Origin: CAYFJO01 sp964343305
Lineage (GTDB): Bacteria; Planctomycetota; Planctomycetia; Pirellulales; Pirellulaceae
Direction of reading: 5' to 3'
Assembly (NCBI GenBank): GCA_964343305.1
Contig: CAYFJO010000027.1
Location: 1-49,252 of the forward strand
Length of the DNA: 49,252 bases
This document shows, in pieces, positions 15,342-23,793 of this stretch. Positions within the stretch are counted from its first letter, which is position 1. Every line of letters starts with the position of its first letter. The notes beneath the pieces are model-generated. The model searched no databases, had not been told where the DNA came from, and saw only the letters and a program-made list of their open reading frames with translations. Both the position numbers and the translations under genes were made by a program.

Positions 15342-17354
15342 CTACGGAGAATAGACTTCAAACTCCTTCAGGCCTACGGCATACTCGAGATTGTACCCGG
15401 CTATACCCGTGAACTTGATGTACTTAGCCGCGATTGGGTGGATCTTGACCTCGGTCCATGTGTGACCGTCGTCGGGCAGCACTCCGCGGGCCACTTCCTT
15501 GTACTCGTGATCATTCGTTGAAACTTCGACTTTGTACTCTCTTGTCCGGTAGGCAGATTGAGCTGAAGAATTGAGCATTCGTAATCTTCCGACCTGATAG
15601 ACCGAAGGCAGATAGATCTTGATCCACTGCTGCATGGCCGGCCGCTGTGAGTGCCAGGCAGCGCCTTTTCCGTAATTCCCACTGGCCAAATCCCCATCGA
15701 CCGCGTTGTCGTAACCGTAGCCGTTCTCCCAGAAAGACGAACCTTTGACGATCTGCCCTCGAACAATGTTTCGGTTCCTGTTCTTGCTTTCCGTGATTGT
15801 GTCGTGAGCCGCGGCTCTGAAGCGATCCTCTTCTGCTAAGCTCGTTTCGACCAGATTCAGCTTGATACCGTCAACGAACAGCTCGCCGTCCTGCGCCTCC
15901 GCTGTGATGCCGGCAATGATGAAGTTCAACTGCTGCGAATCACCGAGTGACAACTGAGCATCCACACGTTGCCATCCAATTCGCCCCGCCGTTTCTACAG
16001 GAATACGGAAGAGAGTCTCCTGTCCGCTGCGCGCATTAGTGTTGATTTCGATGGAGACTGCAGCATCAGGAGACAGGTTCGAACTGTTCAGCCAGACCGA
16101 AATCTGCAAGGCCGACTTGCCCTTAAGGAAGCCGCGGTCGATCAGTTGTCTGATGGTGCGACGTCCTGGAAATCGCATACGCAACGATCGCTTCTCGACC
16201 TTTGCCTTTTCCGCAGTGATGTCAATGCCATCGCCGTCGCCGACCGCCCAGTTCTCTAAGTCGTTTTCAAAGTTGGGGTTCAGCACGTAATTTACGGGCC
16301 GTTTGCTGATGTCTTCTAGATTCCAGCGTCCGACCTCGGCGACCGCATTCCAGAGGTCGTGCTTGAAAATCGAATCGCTGCGATAAAAACCGACAGCCCC
16401 CGTTCCGGTCACCAGACATTTCAGGCTGCCGTCGCGCAGCATGGCCGGCGTCGTCAGATTGTTTCCGTATGGCGCGATCATAGGCATGTGGGGAACTCTG
16501 CCCCGGATCGCTTCGTTTGCGATCATCACTTTCCGTAGCGTGTTGTTAGTGTCTCGTTCGTAGATCATTGTAACGACACCGTCGATCAGACCTCTGTCCA
16601 GCCAAGTCGCCCAATCCTGCATGGCATTCTTCAGGCATTCCTGGGGGTCGGGATTGACACAGGCAATGATCTCCAGGTCTTCATCGATCTTGTCCAGGGC
16701 TCTGCGAAGATCGGCGACGAACTGCGTCACGTAATTCGCTCGGAAACGATTCCACTCAGGATCGTCCTGAGCTAGTTTGAACGGGTCCTTGCCAAATCTG
16801 GTCCGGTAGGCCGAGACAATGACATCGCTGTAGCCGGCGGTTTTTCCAAAGTACCTGCAGTAGTCCAGCAAAACTCCGTCCACTCCGCTCGTCTCGACCA
16901 ATCGAGTAATGGTTCGAACCTTGTAGGCGCGCACTTTAGGATAACCCCAGCTCAAACCAACCTGGGTGCCGCGGTCGATGAGCCGGCCGTCTTTCCACTT
17001 TTCCCAGTATTCTGGATGAAGTCTCGCGAACTCGTGATGCTTCTCCTGGTATCCGTCATACGCAACCGCCAGAGATGGATATACTTTGATTCCATGAGCA
17101 CGTACTTTCTGAACGATGTTCTTCATGAAGAGATTGGGTTCATACCATGTGATCGACGGGAACAGGACATCAACGCCGCCCTCGATGGCTTTGTCGATAG
17201 TGGCGTTACTCGTCCCGCCGTAGACACCGACAAGAGGCTGCTCCCTCGGTGGTTGCTGCGCGCCCAAATCTGGCGTTCCCGCCAGACCAAATACTTGGAC
17301 TAGGAAGACACAGACCATCGGCTGGTTTGCAAAGCGAAACTGTCTTTGAGGCAT
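15342..17354 (-). CDS. GHL10/DUF187-type glycoside hydrolase with CBM-like and F5/8-type domains
   Basis: A 670-aa exported enzyme, signal peptide about 1-33. The catalytic part (about 40-360) has TIM-barrel features of the glycosyl-hydrolase-like 10 (FenI/DUF187) family: GVDVLFPSITWYEP, VRAHGIKVYPSLAVAYDGYQ, ETSGVDGVLLDYCRYFG, DLEIIACVNPDPQE and RGLIDGVVTMIYERD. The acidic residues in GVDGVLLDY and MIYERD are catalytic candidates. A CBM4/9-like beta sandwich follows (about 365-510, VLNPNFENDLENWAVGDGDG), then a C-terminal discoidin/F5-8 type domain (about 540-670; YDNAVDGDLASGNYG, AKYIKFTGIAGYN). It probably cleaves an extracellular polysaccharide; linkage unknown. It is a single gene on the opposite strand to its neighbours, with copies of one repeat on either side, which hints at insertion as a unit. 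Confidence 0.82.
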   Translation of the reverse strand: MPQRQFRFANQPMVCVFLVQVFGLAGTPDLGAQQPPREQPLVGVYGGTSNATIDKAIEGGVDVLFPSITWYEPNLFMKNIVQKVRAHGIKVYPSLAVAYDGYQEKHHEFARLHPEYWEKWKDGRLIDRGTQVGLSWGYPKVRAYKVRTITRLVETSGVDGVLLDYCRYFGKTAGYSDVIVSAYRTRFGKDPFKLAQDDPEWNRFRANYVTQFVADLRRALDKIDEDLEIIACVNPDPQECLKNAMQDWATWLDRGLIDGVVTMIYERDTNNTLRKVMIANEAIRGRVPHMPMIAPYGNNLTTPAMLRDGSLKCLVTGTGAVGFYRSDSIFKHDLWNAVAEVGRWNLEDISKRPVNYVLNPNFENDLENWAVGDGDGIDITAEKAKVEKRSLRMRFPGRRTIRQLIDRGFLKGKSALQISVWLNSSNLSPDAAVSIEINTNARSGQETLFRIPVETAGRIGWQRVDAQLSLGDSQQLNFIIAGITAEAQDGELFVDGIKLNLVETSLAEEDRFRAAAHDTITESKNRNRNIVRGQIVKGSSFWENGYGYDNAVDGDLASGNYGKGAAWHSQRPAMQQWIKIYLPSVYQVGRLRMLNSSAQSAYRTREYKVEVSTNDHEYKEVARGVLPDDGHTWTEVKIHPIAAKYIKFTGIAGYNLEYAVGLKEFEVYSP

Positions 17355-17967
17355 GGGCGATTCTCGTAGGACATCTTGCGACCTTCAAGCGGAGCGAACG
17401 CACGATTATGACCCGATTCGAACGCCGCAACAAGAGTTCAACAATAGCAGTTGAATTTCTTCGTTTCGCGGTTGGCCGGATCAACAGTCAGCAACAGGAT
17501 TCTTGCTCACTTCAGCTTCCAGCTCGGCAACCTTTACTCACACATGTCTCTCTACTCATAACCCACGGTTCCGAATGTGGCCCACGATTCTTCCCTGCCC
17601 CATAATCCTTAGTATTAATCCGTCGTGCGGAGGAGTTCCGTAGAGTCTGACTTGCCGAGTACGTCGCATGGCGAATAAATACAGGTTAAGTTGAGCCGCT
17701 TTGCGGTGGGCCGTGGCTATGGAGATTGATCCACGTGGATGTCCGGAAACATTGGCCGTCGCTTTTAAAAGCGGCTTAGACGTCTCACCGAAGCAGTATT
17801 CGCGGAATCAAAACTGCATCGGAGTGTTGGACGAGTGAACAAACACGAGTGGATGTTACGAGGCAGATACAGATTTCCTTATGAGATCGTCTATCATGGT
17901 GAACTATGTTCGATTTGGAAACGGTTGCGTCCAACGCACTACATCTGAGCGGATAGGAGTCAGACGC
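17355..17967. other. Intergenic region with repeat copy B and a short palindrome
   Basis: About 610 bp between divergent genes with no credible protein frame. It holds repeat copy B (17544-17608) and a self-complementary stretch near 17763 (CGCTTTTAAAAGCG). Promoters for both flanking genes should lie here, but I cannot point to convincing -35/-10 boxes. Confidence 0.45.
17544..17608 (+). repeat. Imperfect ~65-bp repeat, copy B
   Basis: This segment (beginning ATGTCTCTCTACTCATAACC, including GAATGTGGCCCACGATTCTT) is the second copy of the repeat at 15184-15247, about 80 % identical and in the same orientation. It lies 190 bp upstream of the start of the minus-strand glycoside hydrolase. Confidence 0.75.
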
Positions 17968-18774
17968 ATGACAACAACTCACCTAAAGATATTTCAACTC
18001 ATTGTCATGTCATTGCTACTTGTGGTTCACACCGCCCAAGCGGACGATGATTTGGCTGACGATGTGATTTCGTCGGAGTTTCAAGTCGTAGCGTATAATC
18101 CACGCAACGATACTGACGAAGAGTTAAGCAAGGCCGTGGTGATCAATTCCGATTTGCGGCTCCGACATTTACTTCTTCATGACGCCGCCAATAGTGAAAT
18201 CAAAATATGTTTTGGGCTTCACTTGTTGCGGCGTCGAATCGAGGAAGCGCGCCAGGGTGAGGAAGCAGACAAGTTACGACTGCCGTTGCTACTGAAACAG
18301 CAGGCGGAATTGGTGAAGGTCTTTCGCGCTCTTCATGAACCAAATGGAGTCGAGAAGAACCATGTGCGTGCAGCGGAAAGTGATGTTGAAGCCAAAAAAA
18401 TGCGGTTATGGGAAGGAGGTCGGATTACGCCCGAACAACCGTTTCCCGCGCGCGTTGTCGGTGTGACCTCGTCATGGGTCGGGTATGCCCTGTTGCTGGA
18501 AGAGATCAAAGATGAGAAACCACGCTATTGCATTGCTCTTCTCTTCGCGACGTCCAAACTGGATTATAAGATCGTTCCCGACAAAGCCGCTTTTGCTGAT
18601 TTCAATGGAGTAGGCGCGAGCGGAAAGTGGGCGACATATCTGAGCCCCGGCGTCAACGTTGATAACTTCAGTTGGGGCATCGGAATCGACACAATCGGCC
18701 GCCGTTTTGGGGAGAAGGATTGTGTTAGGAAGTGGTATCCAAATTGGATCAAGGCGACGAAGCTAGCGCAATAG
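17968..18774 (+). CDS. Exported hypothetical protein
   Basis: A 268-aa protein. I start it at the ATG at 17968 because AGGAG lies about 8 bp upstream and the frame then opens with a clean signal peptide (LIVMSLLLVVHTAQA). The mature part is mixed alpha/beta without cysteine pairs or enzyme motifs that I recognise. A helical, charged segment occurs around residues 90-150 (RRRIEEARQGEEADKLRLPL), and a later stretch (GVNVDNFSWGIGIDTIGRRF) may be a compact beta domain. It converges with the next gene (210 bp between stops). No function proposed. Confidence 0.75.
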   Translation: MTTTHLKIFQLIVMSLLLVVHTAQADDDLADDVISSEFQVVAYNPRNDTDEELSKAVVINSDLRLRHLLLHDAANSEIKICFGLHLLRRRIEEARQGEEADKLRLPLLLKQQAELVKVFRALHEPNGVEKNHVRAAESDVEAKKMRLWEGGRITPEQPFPARVVGVTSSWVGYALLLEEIKDEKPRYCIALLFATSKLDYKIVPDKAAFADFNGVGASGKWATYLSPGVNVDNFSWGIGIDTIGRRFGEKDCVRKWYPNWIKATKLAQ

Positions 18775-18983
18775 ACCACGTTTGGCGCTTTGGAAGCTTG
18801 CTATTCGAATTTCGTCGAGCAGAGGCTTCGGCGGTAGCTTCTCTGGTACGTTGGCCATCATTCCACGGCCGTCACACGGAGAGCAGGCGGTGTTTCTCCC
18901 AAAAAGGCGGGCCGATTGAGAATTCATCTCCAATGTGCATTTCTATACGGTTAACCAGTCAGAGGTCGTCGATTGAATTCGTC

Positions 18984-20894
18984 TTATTCCGGCGCGACTC
19001 GGACGTGAATCTCTTCGCTGCTCGGAATGTCGACGCGAACGGTAACGACGTTGTACTTGCCATCATCGCTGAGGGCAGACGTTTCGATCGTACCGTGGCT
19101 CGTCTGATATTTTCCGGCCGGCAACACAAGCGTCAAACGTCCGCGAGGAAAACCATCGACATAGTCGTTCGTGACGGTTGCCGTGATTTCTCGTTGAGTA
19201 CCATCGTTGGCCGGCGAAAAATCGACGCGGAGCGGTGGAGTTTGTTCCCGGCCGAACGGATAAGGCGCGGTCTCGTGACCATCGTACGTGCAAGACACAA
19301 CGCGGCCAGCCTTGAGACGCACGACGCGAAAGCTAACCGCGTTTGTCTTGCCGATCCGGCGCGTCGGTGTGGCTCCCTTGTCCATCACCTTTTTCCCGAT
19401 TCCGTGTGCGTCGTGAATCATGCAGACCCGGTTCGTGTCCAACAACGAAAGCGGCGGGTTTGCTTCGAAGGCGTTGATGATTTTCATGCGAGCACCTTTT
19501 CTTGACGTCAGTAGTTCATTCGCCAGTGAAGTGCCTACATGCCACGGATGTCCGAAATTCAAAAATGTCAAATCAGGACCGAAATCAACAATGTTCACCG
19601 GATCGCCAAACCACTTTTCGTGGCCATGAAACTGATGATTGCCAAAGTTGACCAGGTACGGCATGTGCAAGCCGGACATGGCTCCGGAGATATACGCCGG
19701 ATTGACGGCGTTGGAGTTCAGCACCATGTCTGGCGCGATCAAGTTCGTCATTTCCACCAGCCGCTGAAGATACTCTGCTTGATACTGGGCGGACGTATCG
19801 AGATGTCCGAACGTGACGAACACCGGATCCTTGGGAAACTCATTCACCACACAAACACTACGCGGTGATCGACAATACCCGGTGCGACGTCCGCCAGTGA
19901 TTTGAACGGTCAAATCATAGACGCCCGGTGGAATGTCCTTGGGCAAACGTGCGACGACTTCGCGGTCATAGTAGTACGCTGCGGATTCATCTTCGTCGAA
20001 TTCCAATTTTCGCGAGATCACGGCTGGTCCGACTCGACGAGTCAATCGGAATTCACCGACCGCCGAGTTGAAACCTAGAAAACGCGCGCGAAACGACTCA
20101 CTCGGTCGACAGATGGCCGGTCGATTGGGTGCCGGAAATCGAAAACGGGAAATGACCGTCGAGTCGTCACGGCGAAGAAACACAGGTGGCAAACGCGATG
20201 GTTGTCCAGCTCGAATCGAAATCTTTTCAAGTTTTGCGCTTTTCCAGCCGATTGCGTGAATCTCCAACGAGTAATCATCGCCCGGCGAGATCGCCGCCAG
20301 ACTGCACTGCCCGGTCAGCCAGTTTCGCGACAGCGTTGATCGAACGACTTCGCCGCCACGCCGCAGAATCGTTCGAACATCGACGAGATACGCGTTTTCT
20401 TCGCCATTGACGACGAATTGCAATTCGCCGCGCGGTTTTGTCCAAACTCGAAATCCTTCGACGCGACATCCTGTTAAACTGTTCGCTGCTGTGTGCTCCA
20501 GGCGCAGCCGATGCTTGCCGTCGCTCAGGTCGCGGGCCAACACAATTTCGCGCGGCGAATCGAGCGGGTTGAATTTGCGACGGTTTGCGCCATCAACGGT
20601 GGCGACAAGTGTGCCTTGGTTCGGCGATCCGTACGCGGGAACATTGTGTCCACCCAAACGCACAGCGATCGCCGGACCGGCGAACTCAAGTTCCAACGAC
20701 GAACCATCGCGGGATGTGAACAGATGGCTTGTGGCGGCGTAGCGAAAACGATCCTCGCGCCACGTGCCTTGCCGCTTCACGGCGTCCGGATTGATGGCCG
20801 CGATCCACTGCGGCTCATCGGCGAATGACAACCTGTGCCCGATCATGAACAGGCAAAATAACATGCACACAGATCTTCTATCGATGTCAGTCAT
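18984..20894 (-). CDS. Secreted metallophosphoesterase-like protein with degenerate motifs
   Basis: A 636-aa exported protein. The ATG at 20894 has GAGGGA close upstream and opens onto a signal peptide (SVCMLFCLFMIGHRLSFA), so I prefer it to the frame's first ATG at 21011. The N-terminal half is beta-rich (about 25-330), resembling carbohydrate-binding or esterase-ancillary domains. The C-terminal half has calcineurin-type order: VFVTFGHLDTSAQYQ, then NSNAV, YLVNFGNHQFHGHEKW (where GNHD/E is usual), VDFGPDLTFLNFGH, and MIHDAHGIGKK. Several normally invariant Asp/His metal ligands look replaced (GNHQ; no clear DxH), so activity is uncertain. It could be a binding protein built on the phosphoesterase fold. 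Family assignment is moderate. Confidence 0.65.
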   Translation of the reverse strand: MTDIDRRSVCMLFCLFMIGHRLSFADEPQWIAAINPDAVKRQGTWREDRFRYAATSHLFTSRDGSSLELEFAGPAIAVRLGGHNVPAYGSPNQGTLVATVDGANRRKFNPLDSPREIVLARDLSDGKHRLRLEHTAANSLTGCRVEGFRVWTKPRGELQFVVNGEENAYLVDVRTILRRGGEVVRSTLSRNWLTGQCSLAAISPGDDYSLEIHAIGWKSAKLEKISIRAGQPSRLPPVFLRRDDSTVISRFRFPAPNRPAICRPSESFRARFLGFNSAVGEFRLTRRVGPAVISRKLEFDEDESAAYYYDREVVARLPKDIPPGVYDLTVQITGGRRTGYCRSPRSVCVVNEFPKDPVFVTFGHLDTSAQYQAEYLQRLVEMTNLIAPDMVLNSNAVNPAYISGAMSGLHMPYLVNFGNHQFHGHEKWFGDPVNIVDFGPDLTFLNFGHPWHVGTSLANELLTSRKGARMKIINAFEANPPLSLLDTNRVCMIHDAHGIGKKVMDKGATPTRRIGKTNAVSFRVVRLKAGRVVSCTYDGHETAPYPFGREQTPPLRVDFSPANDGTQREITATVTNDYVDGFPRGRLTLVLPAGKYQTSHGTIETSALSDDGKYNVVTVRVDIPSSEEIHVRVAPE

Positions 20895-21127
20895 TGTCAC
20901 TTCCCTCGCGATTCCAAGCAGAGATTTCAAGATTCGCTCTCCATAACCCAGAGACAAACAAGCACAACGTCCAAGCAACGCCGCCCAAAACCTGAGTAAC
21001 CAAGGCACCATGTTCGCGCGGCTTACTTGAGGTAGAGTATTGCGGCGAGTTGTAACAGTCCGGTAGCATAAGTCGTGAGACCTCTGTTTCTCCCTCGCAT
21101 CCGAATTACTTTAACATCGAGCCAACA

Positions 21128-22255
21128 ATGAGAAAACAACTTGCATTTTCTATTTTCAGTTTGATACTGGCAACGGCTTACCCTGCACAGGCGGACGACC
21201 CGTTAGTTTTTGTTTCGGCTTTCACGTCCGGCGACGACGGAGCGATCCATGCCTTTGAACTGAACGACGAGACTGGCGTGCTCAAGCCAGTTGCGCGGAA
21301 CACGGATGTTGAAAATCCGTTTTTCATGGCGCTGTCGCCGGACAACCAGTTTCTCTACGCGATTCACGCCGAGTCGTTCGGTGGCAAGGAGAACCAGGTC
21401 GCCAGCTTTGCGCTCGATGGACGCACCGGCAAGTTGAAGTTATTGAATCGGCAACCGACCCGAGGCCGGGCGTCCTGCTACATTGATGTCGATGCCAGTG
21501 GTAAAGCGGTGGTCGTCGCGAATTACTCAACGGGTGACGTTGTGTCTTTGCCTGCGAACGATGACGGCTCGTTGGGAGCGATTGTGTCCCACGTCCGGCA
21601 CGAAGGTTCCAGCGTCGATCCAAAGCGGCAGAAGGCGCCCTACGCGCACTGTTTTGTCATCAGTCCCGATAATCGCTTCGCCTTCGCCGCGGATCTGGGC
21701 ATCGACAAGATCATGAGTTATCGCCTCGATGGCGCGGCTGCGAAGCTTAGTCCAAACGATCCGGCATTTGCCCGCGTCGCGCCTGGAGCCGGTCCGCGAC
21801 ATCTGACATTTCATCCCAATGACAAGTTTGTGTATGTGATCAACGAACTGAATAACACAATTACTGTGTTCGACTATGCGGCGAAGCCGGGAACCCTGGC
21901 GAACCGGCAGACCATTTCCACGCTGCCGAAGGACTACGAGGGAACGACGCATACCGCCGACCTCGAGATCACACCGGACGGCAAGTTCCTTTATGGCACG
22001 AATCGCGGCCATGATAGCATTGCGGCGTACAGTATCGCGGATGATGGGACGCTGAAGTTAATTGAGATCGTTTCAAGCCTCGGAAAGGGGCCGCAGAATC
22101 TCGCGGTATCTCCCAACGGACGTCATTTGCTCTGTGCCAACATGCCGGGCAACAATGTGGCCATCTTTGCCGTCGACCGCGAAACGGGCAAGTTGACCGC
22201 GAAGGGCGATCCCGTCGAAATACCCAAGCCATCGTGCATCATGATTGTTAAGTAG
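21128..22255 (+). CDS. Secreted lactonase-family seven-bladed propeller
   Basis: A 375-aa exported protein of the lactonase / 6-phosphogluconolactonase-like family (the beta-propeller type typified by YbhE). The signal peptide ends at AQADD. Blade repeats are regular: FMALSPDNQFLYAIHAESF, CYIDVDASGKAVVVANYSTG, AHCFVISPDNRFAFAADLG, RHLTFHPNDKFVYVINELNN, DLEITPDGKFLYGTNRGHDS and NLAVSPNGRHLLCANMPGNN. The family includes true 6-phosphogluconolactonases, but exported planctomycete members may act on other sugar lactones, such as the products of sugar dehydrogenases like the one at 13727. About 80 bp precede the next gene in the same direction. Confidence 0.9.
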   Translation: MRKQLAFSIFSLILATAYPAQADDPLVFVSAFTSGDDGAIHAFELNDETGVLKPVARNTDVENPFFMALSPDNQFLYAIHAESFGGKENQVASFALDGRTGKLKLLNRQPTRGRASCYIDVDASGKAVVVANYSTGDVVSLPANDDGSLGAIVSHVRHEGSSVDPKRQKAPYAHCFVISPDNRFAFAADLGIDKIMSYRLDGAAAKLSPNDPAFARVAPGAGPRHLTFHPNDKFVYVINELNNTITVFDYAAKPGTLANRQTISTLPKDYEGTTHTADLEITPDGKFLYGTNRGHDSIAAYSIADDGTLKLIEIVSSLGKGPQNLAVSPNGRHLLCANMPGNNVAIFAVDRETGKLTAKGDPVEIPKPSCIMIVK

Positions 22256-22336
22256 GCTGAGCTTGGGTTAGCTTCAGATTTGATGCACTACTGCTTACAA
22301 TTGCAATCCAACCTGCACGTCTCCAGGACTTTAAAG

Positions 22337-23632
22337 ATGCAAGTCAATCATGTCGTTTGTTTTTCCTTGCTTGTAACCTTTTTTGCGGTCGAATTGTTTG
22401 CGGCCAAACCGTCGCGCGAGACGTTCAAAGACGGCCGAGTCAAAGATTCGGGGCTCGTCATTCCGCTCGACGACCATTCGATGTACATCCGCAACCCGGC
22501 TGGCCAGTTTGAAGTGCGATGGACGCCGCAGACCGAAGTCGCCTTGCAAGTGAACACCCGTCAGTTTCGCAACATCCACGACGGTGTTTTGAAATTCGCC
22601 GTGCAGGCGTCCAAACAGACGATCGATTTCGTACTGCCCAAAGGTCCGATCACCGGCATCAAGCGCATCCGCAACGTCAGTTCGGAACTTGAAGCCGCGG
22701 ACAAGGAAAAGTGGATCGCGGAGTTTGGCCTCGTGTTGCGATTCGGCGAAAAGCTCGCTCCCAATATGCCATCGAAGTCGGACCCGCGATTCGTCGGCAG
22801 TTACGAGTTTCGCAAAGGTGCGAACGTGTTGAATATCGGCGGTGCGGAGTTCGAGATTTCGCTGAAAAAAGGGGGACAGACCGACGCGTTGTTGTTCGGC
22901 GTCGCCGGCCGGGAAGCGGTCAAGCCGTTCGTCACCCAAGCCACGGTGATCGGCAAATTGGACGGCGGCGTGATCGTGGCCGACGAGATTCACATCGTGC
23001 CAATCGGCGATCAAACCGTGTCGGATGATCCGCGATTGCCGCGATACCTGTTCATCGGCGATTCGATTTCCGGCAACTACGACAAGGGTTTACGAGCGGC
23101 ATTGGCGGGCAAGGCCAACTTGCACCACCCGCCGACGAACTGCGGCCCCAGCGGCAAAGGCCGTGCGAGCATTGTCAACTGGCTCGGTGCGTACAAACAA
23201 CCCGGCCGACATTGGGACGTGATCAGTTTCAACTTCGGCCACTGGGACGCAGGCAACACGAAACCCGTGTACCAAGAAAATATCGAGGCCGTTATCACTG
23301 AACTCGAAAAGACCGGCGCGAAGTTGATTTGGGTCACAACCTGTCCGGTTCCGCGCGGTTACGAATTAGCGGGCGACTTGAACGCCGACGGTTCCGCGCC
23401 GCGACGAACATCTGGCGTCATGGAAAAGTATTTGAACCCGTGGGCACTCGAAGTCATCGAGCGACATCCCGAGATCACGGTCTGCGACCAGTGGCAATTC
23501 GTCAAAGACCACGAGGCCGATCTTTACAAAGAATGGTGGACGGGCCAGAACGTTCACTTCAGCCGCGAGCCTGCCGACGCGCTTGGCACGTTCCTTGCCG
23601 CCCATGTTGAAGAACTGCTGCCGAAAAAATAG
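22337..23632 (+). CDS. Secreted SGNH/GDSL esterase-like hydrolase
   Basis: A 431-aa exported protein; the ATG at 22337 starts a signal peptide (VVCFSLLVTFFAVELFAA), and the open frame further upstream has no support. An N-terminal beta domain (about 25-225) precedes the SGNH domain, with block I YLFIGDSISGNYDKG (nucleophile Ser), the block II Gly region in NCGPSGKGRAS, block III SFNFGHWDAGN, and block V His in WTGQNVHFSREPAD. The layout is that of carbohydrate esterases. The next gene in the same direction is a sialidase, so sialate O-acetyl esters or other acyl groups on glycans are reasonable substrates, though this rests on context. A strong hairpin lies between the two genes. Confidence 0.85.
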   Translation: MQVNHVVCFSLLVTFFAVELFAAKPSRETFKDGRVKDSGLVIPLDDHSMYIRNPAGQFEVRWTPQTEVALQVNTRQFRNIHDGVLKFAVQASKQTIDFVLPKGPITGIKRIRNVSSELEAADKEKWIAEFGLVLRFGEKLAPNMPSKSDPRFVGSYEFRKGANVLNIGGAEFEISLKKGGQTDALLFGVAGREAVKPFVTQATVIGKLDGGVIVADEIHIVPIGDQTVSDDPRLPRYLFIGDSISGNYDKGLRAALAGKANLHHPPTNCGPSGKGRASIVNWLGAYKQPGRHWDVISFNFGHWDAGNTKPVYQENIEAVITELEKTGAKLIWVTTCPVPRGYELAGDLNADGSAPRRTSGVMEKYLNPWALEVIERHPEITVCDQWQFVKDHEADLYKEWWTGQNVHFSREPADALGTFLAAHVEELLPKK

Positions 23633-23676
23633 ATGAGCCCTTACCTAGCGCGGGCAATGCCCGCAACCGAAAAGTC

Positions 23677-23750
23677 GTTTAACGCCGAGCCGGCAGGCGA
23701 CGGCGACTTCTCGTCGCGGATAGCCGTCGCCTGCCGGCTCGGCGTTAAAC
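23677..23750. repeat. Perfect 28-bp inverted repeat (hairpin, REP-like)
   Basis: The arms at 23677-23704 and 23723-23750 are exact reverse complements over 28 bp (GTTTAACGCCGAGCCGGC... and its mate), with an 18-bp loop. The GC-rich arms resemble palindromic repeats scattered through planctomycete genomes. There is no T-tract after the right arm, so it is not a classic terminator. It lies between the esterase stop and the sialidase start. Confidence 0.9.
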
Positions 23751-23793
23751 AAACATGCGCGCACGGCGCACAAAAGTCACGGAGCAAAAGTCT

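Noticed and set aside
15184..17608. CRISPR array
   Set aside because: Only two repeat copies 2.3 kb apart, imperfect and without spacer units; no cas genes in the window.
18780..18983. Very short minus-strand frame (about 32 codons) between converging genes
   Set aside because: Too short and unsupported; no ribosome binding site seen.
18732..19505. Plus-strand frame of 257 codons opposite the phosphoesterase-like gene
   Set aside because: Mostly antisense to a gene with signal peptide and domains; very Arg-rich and no motif.
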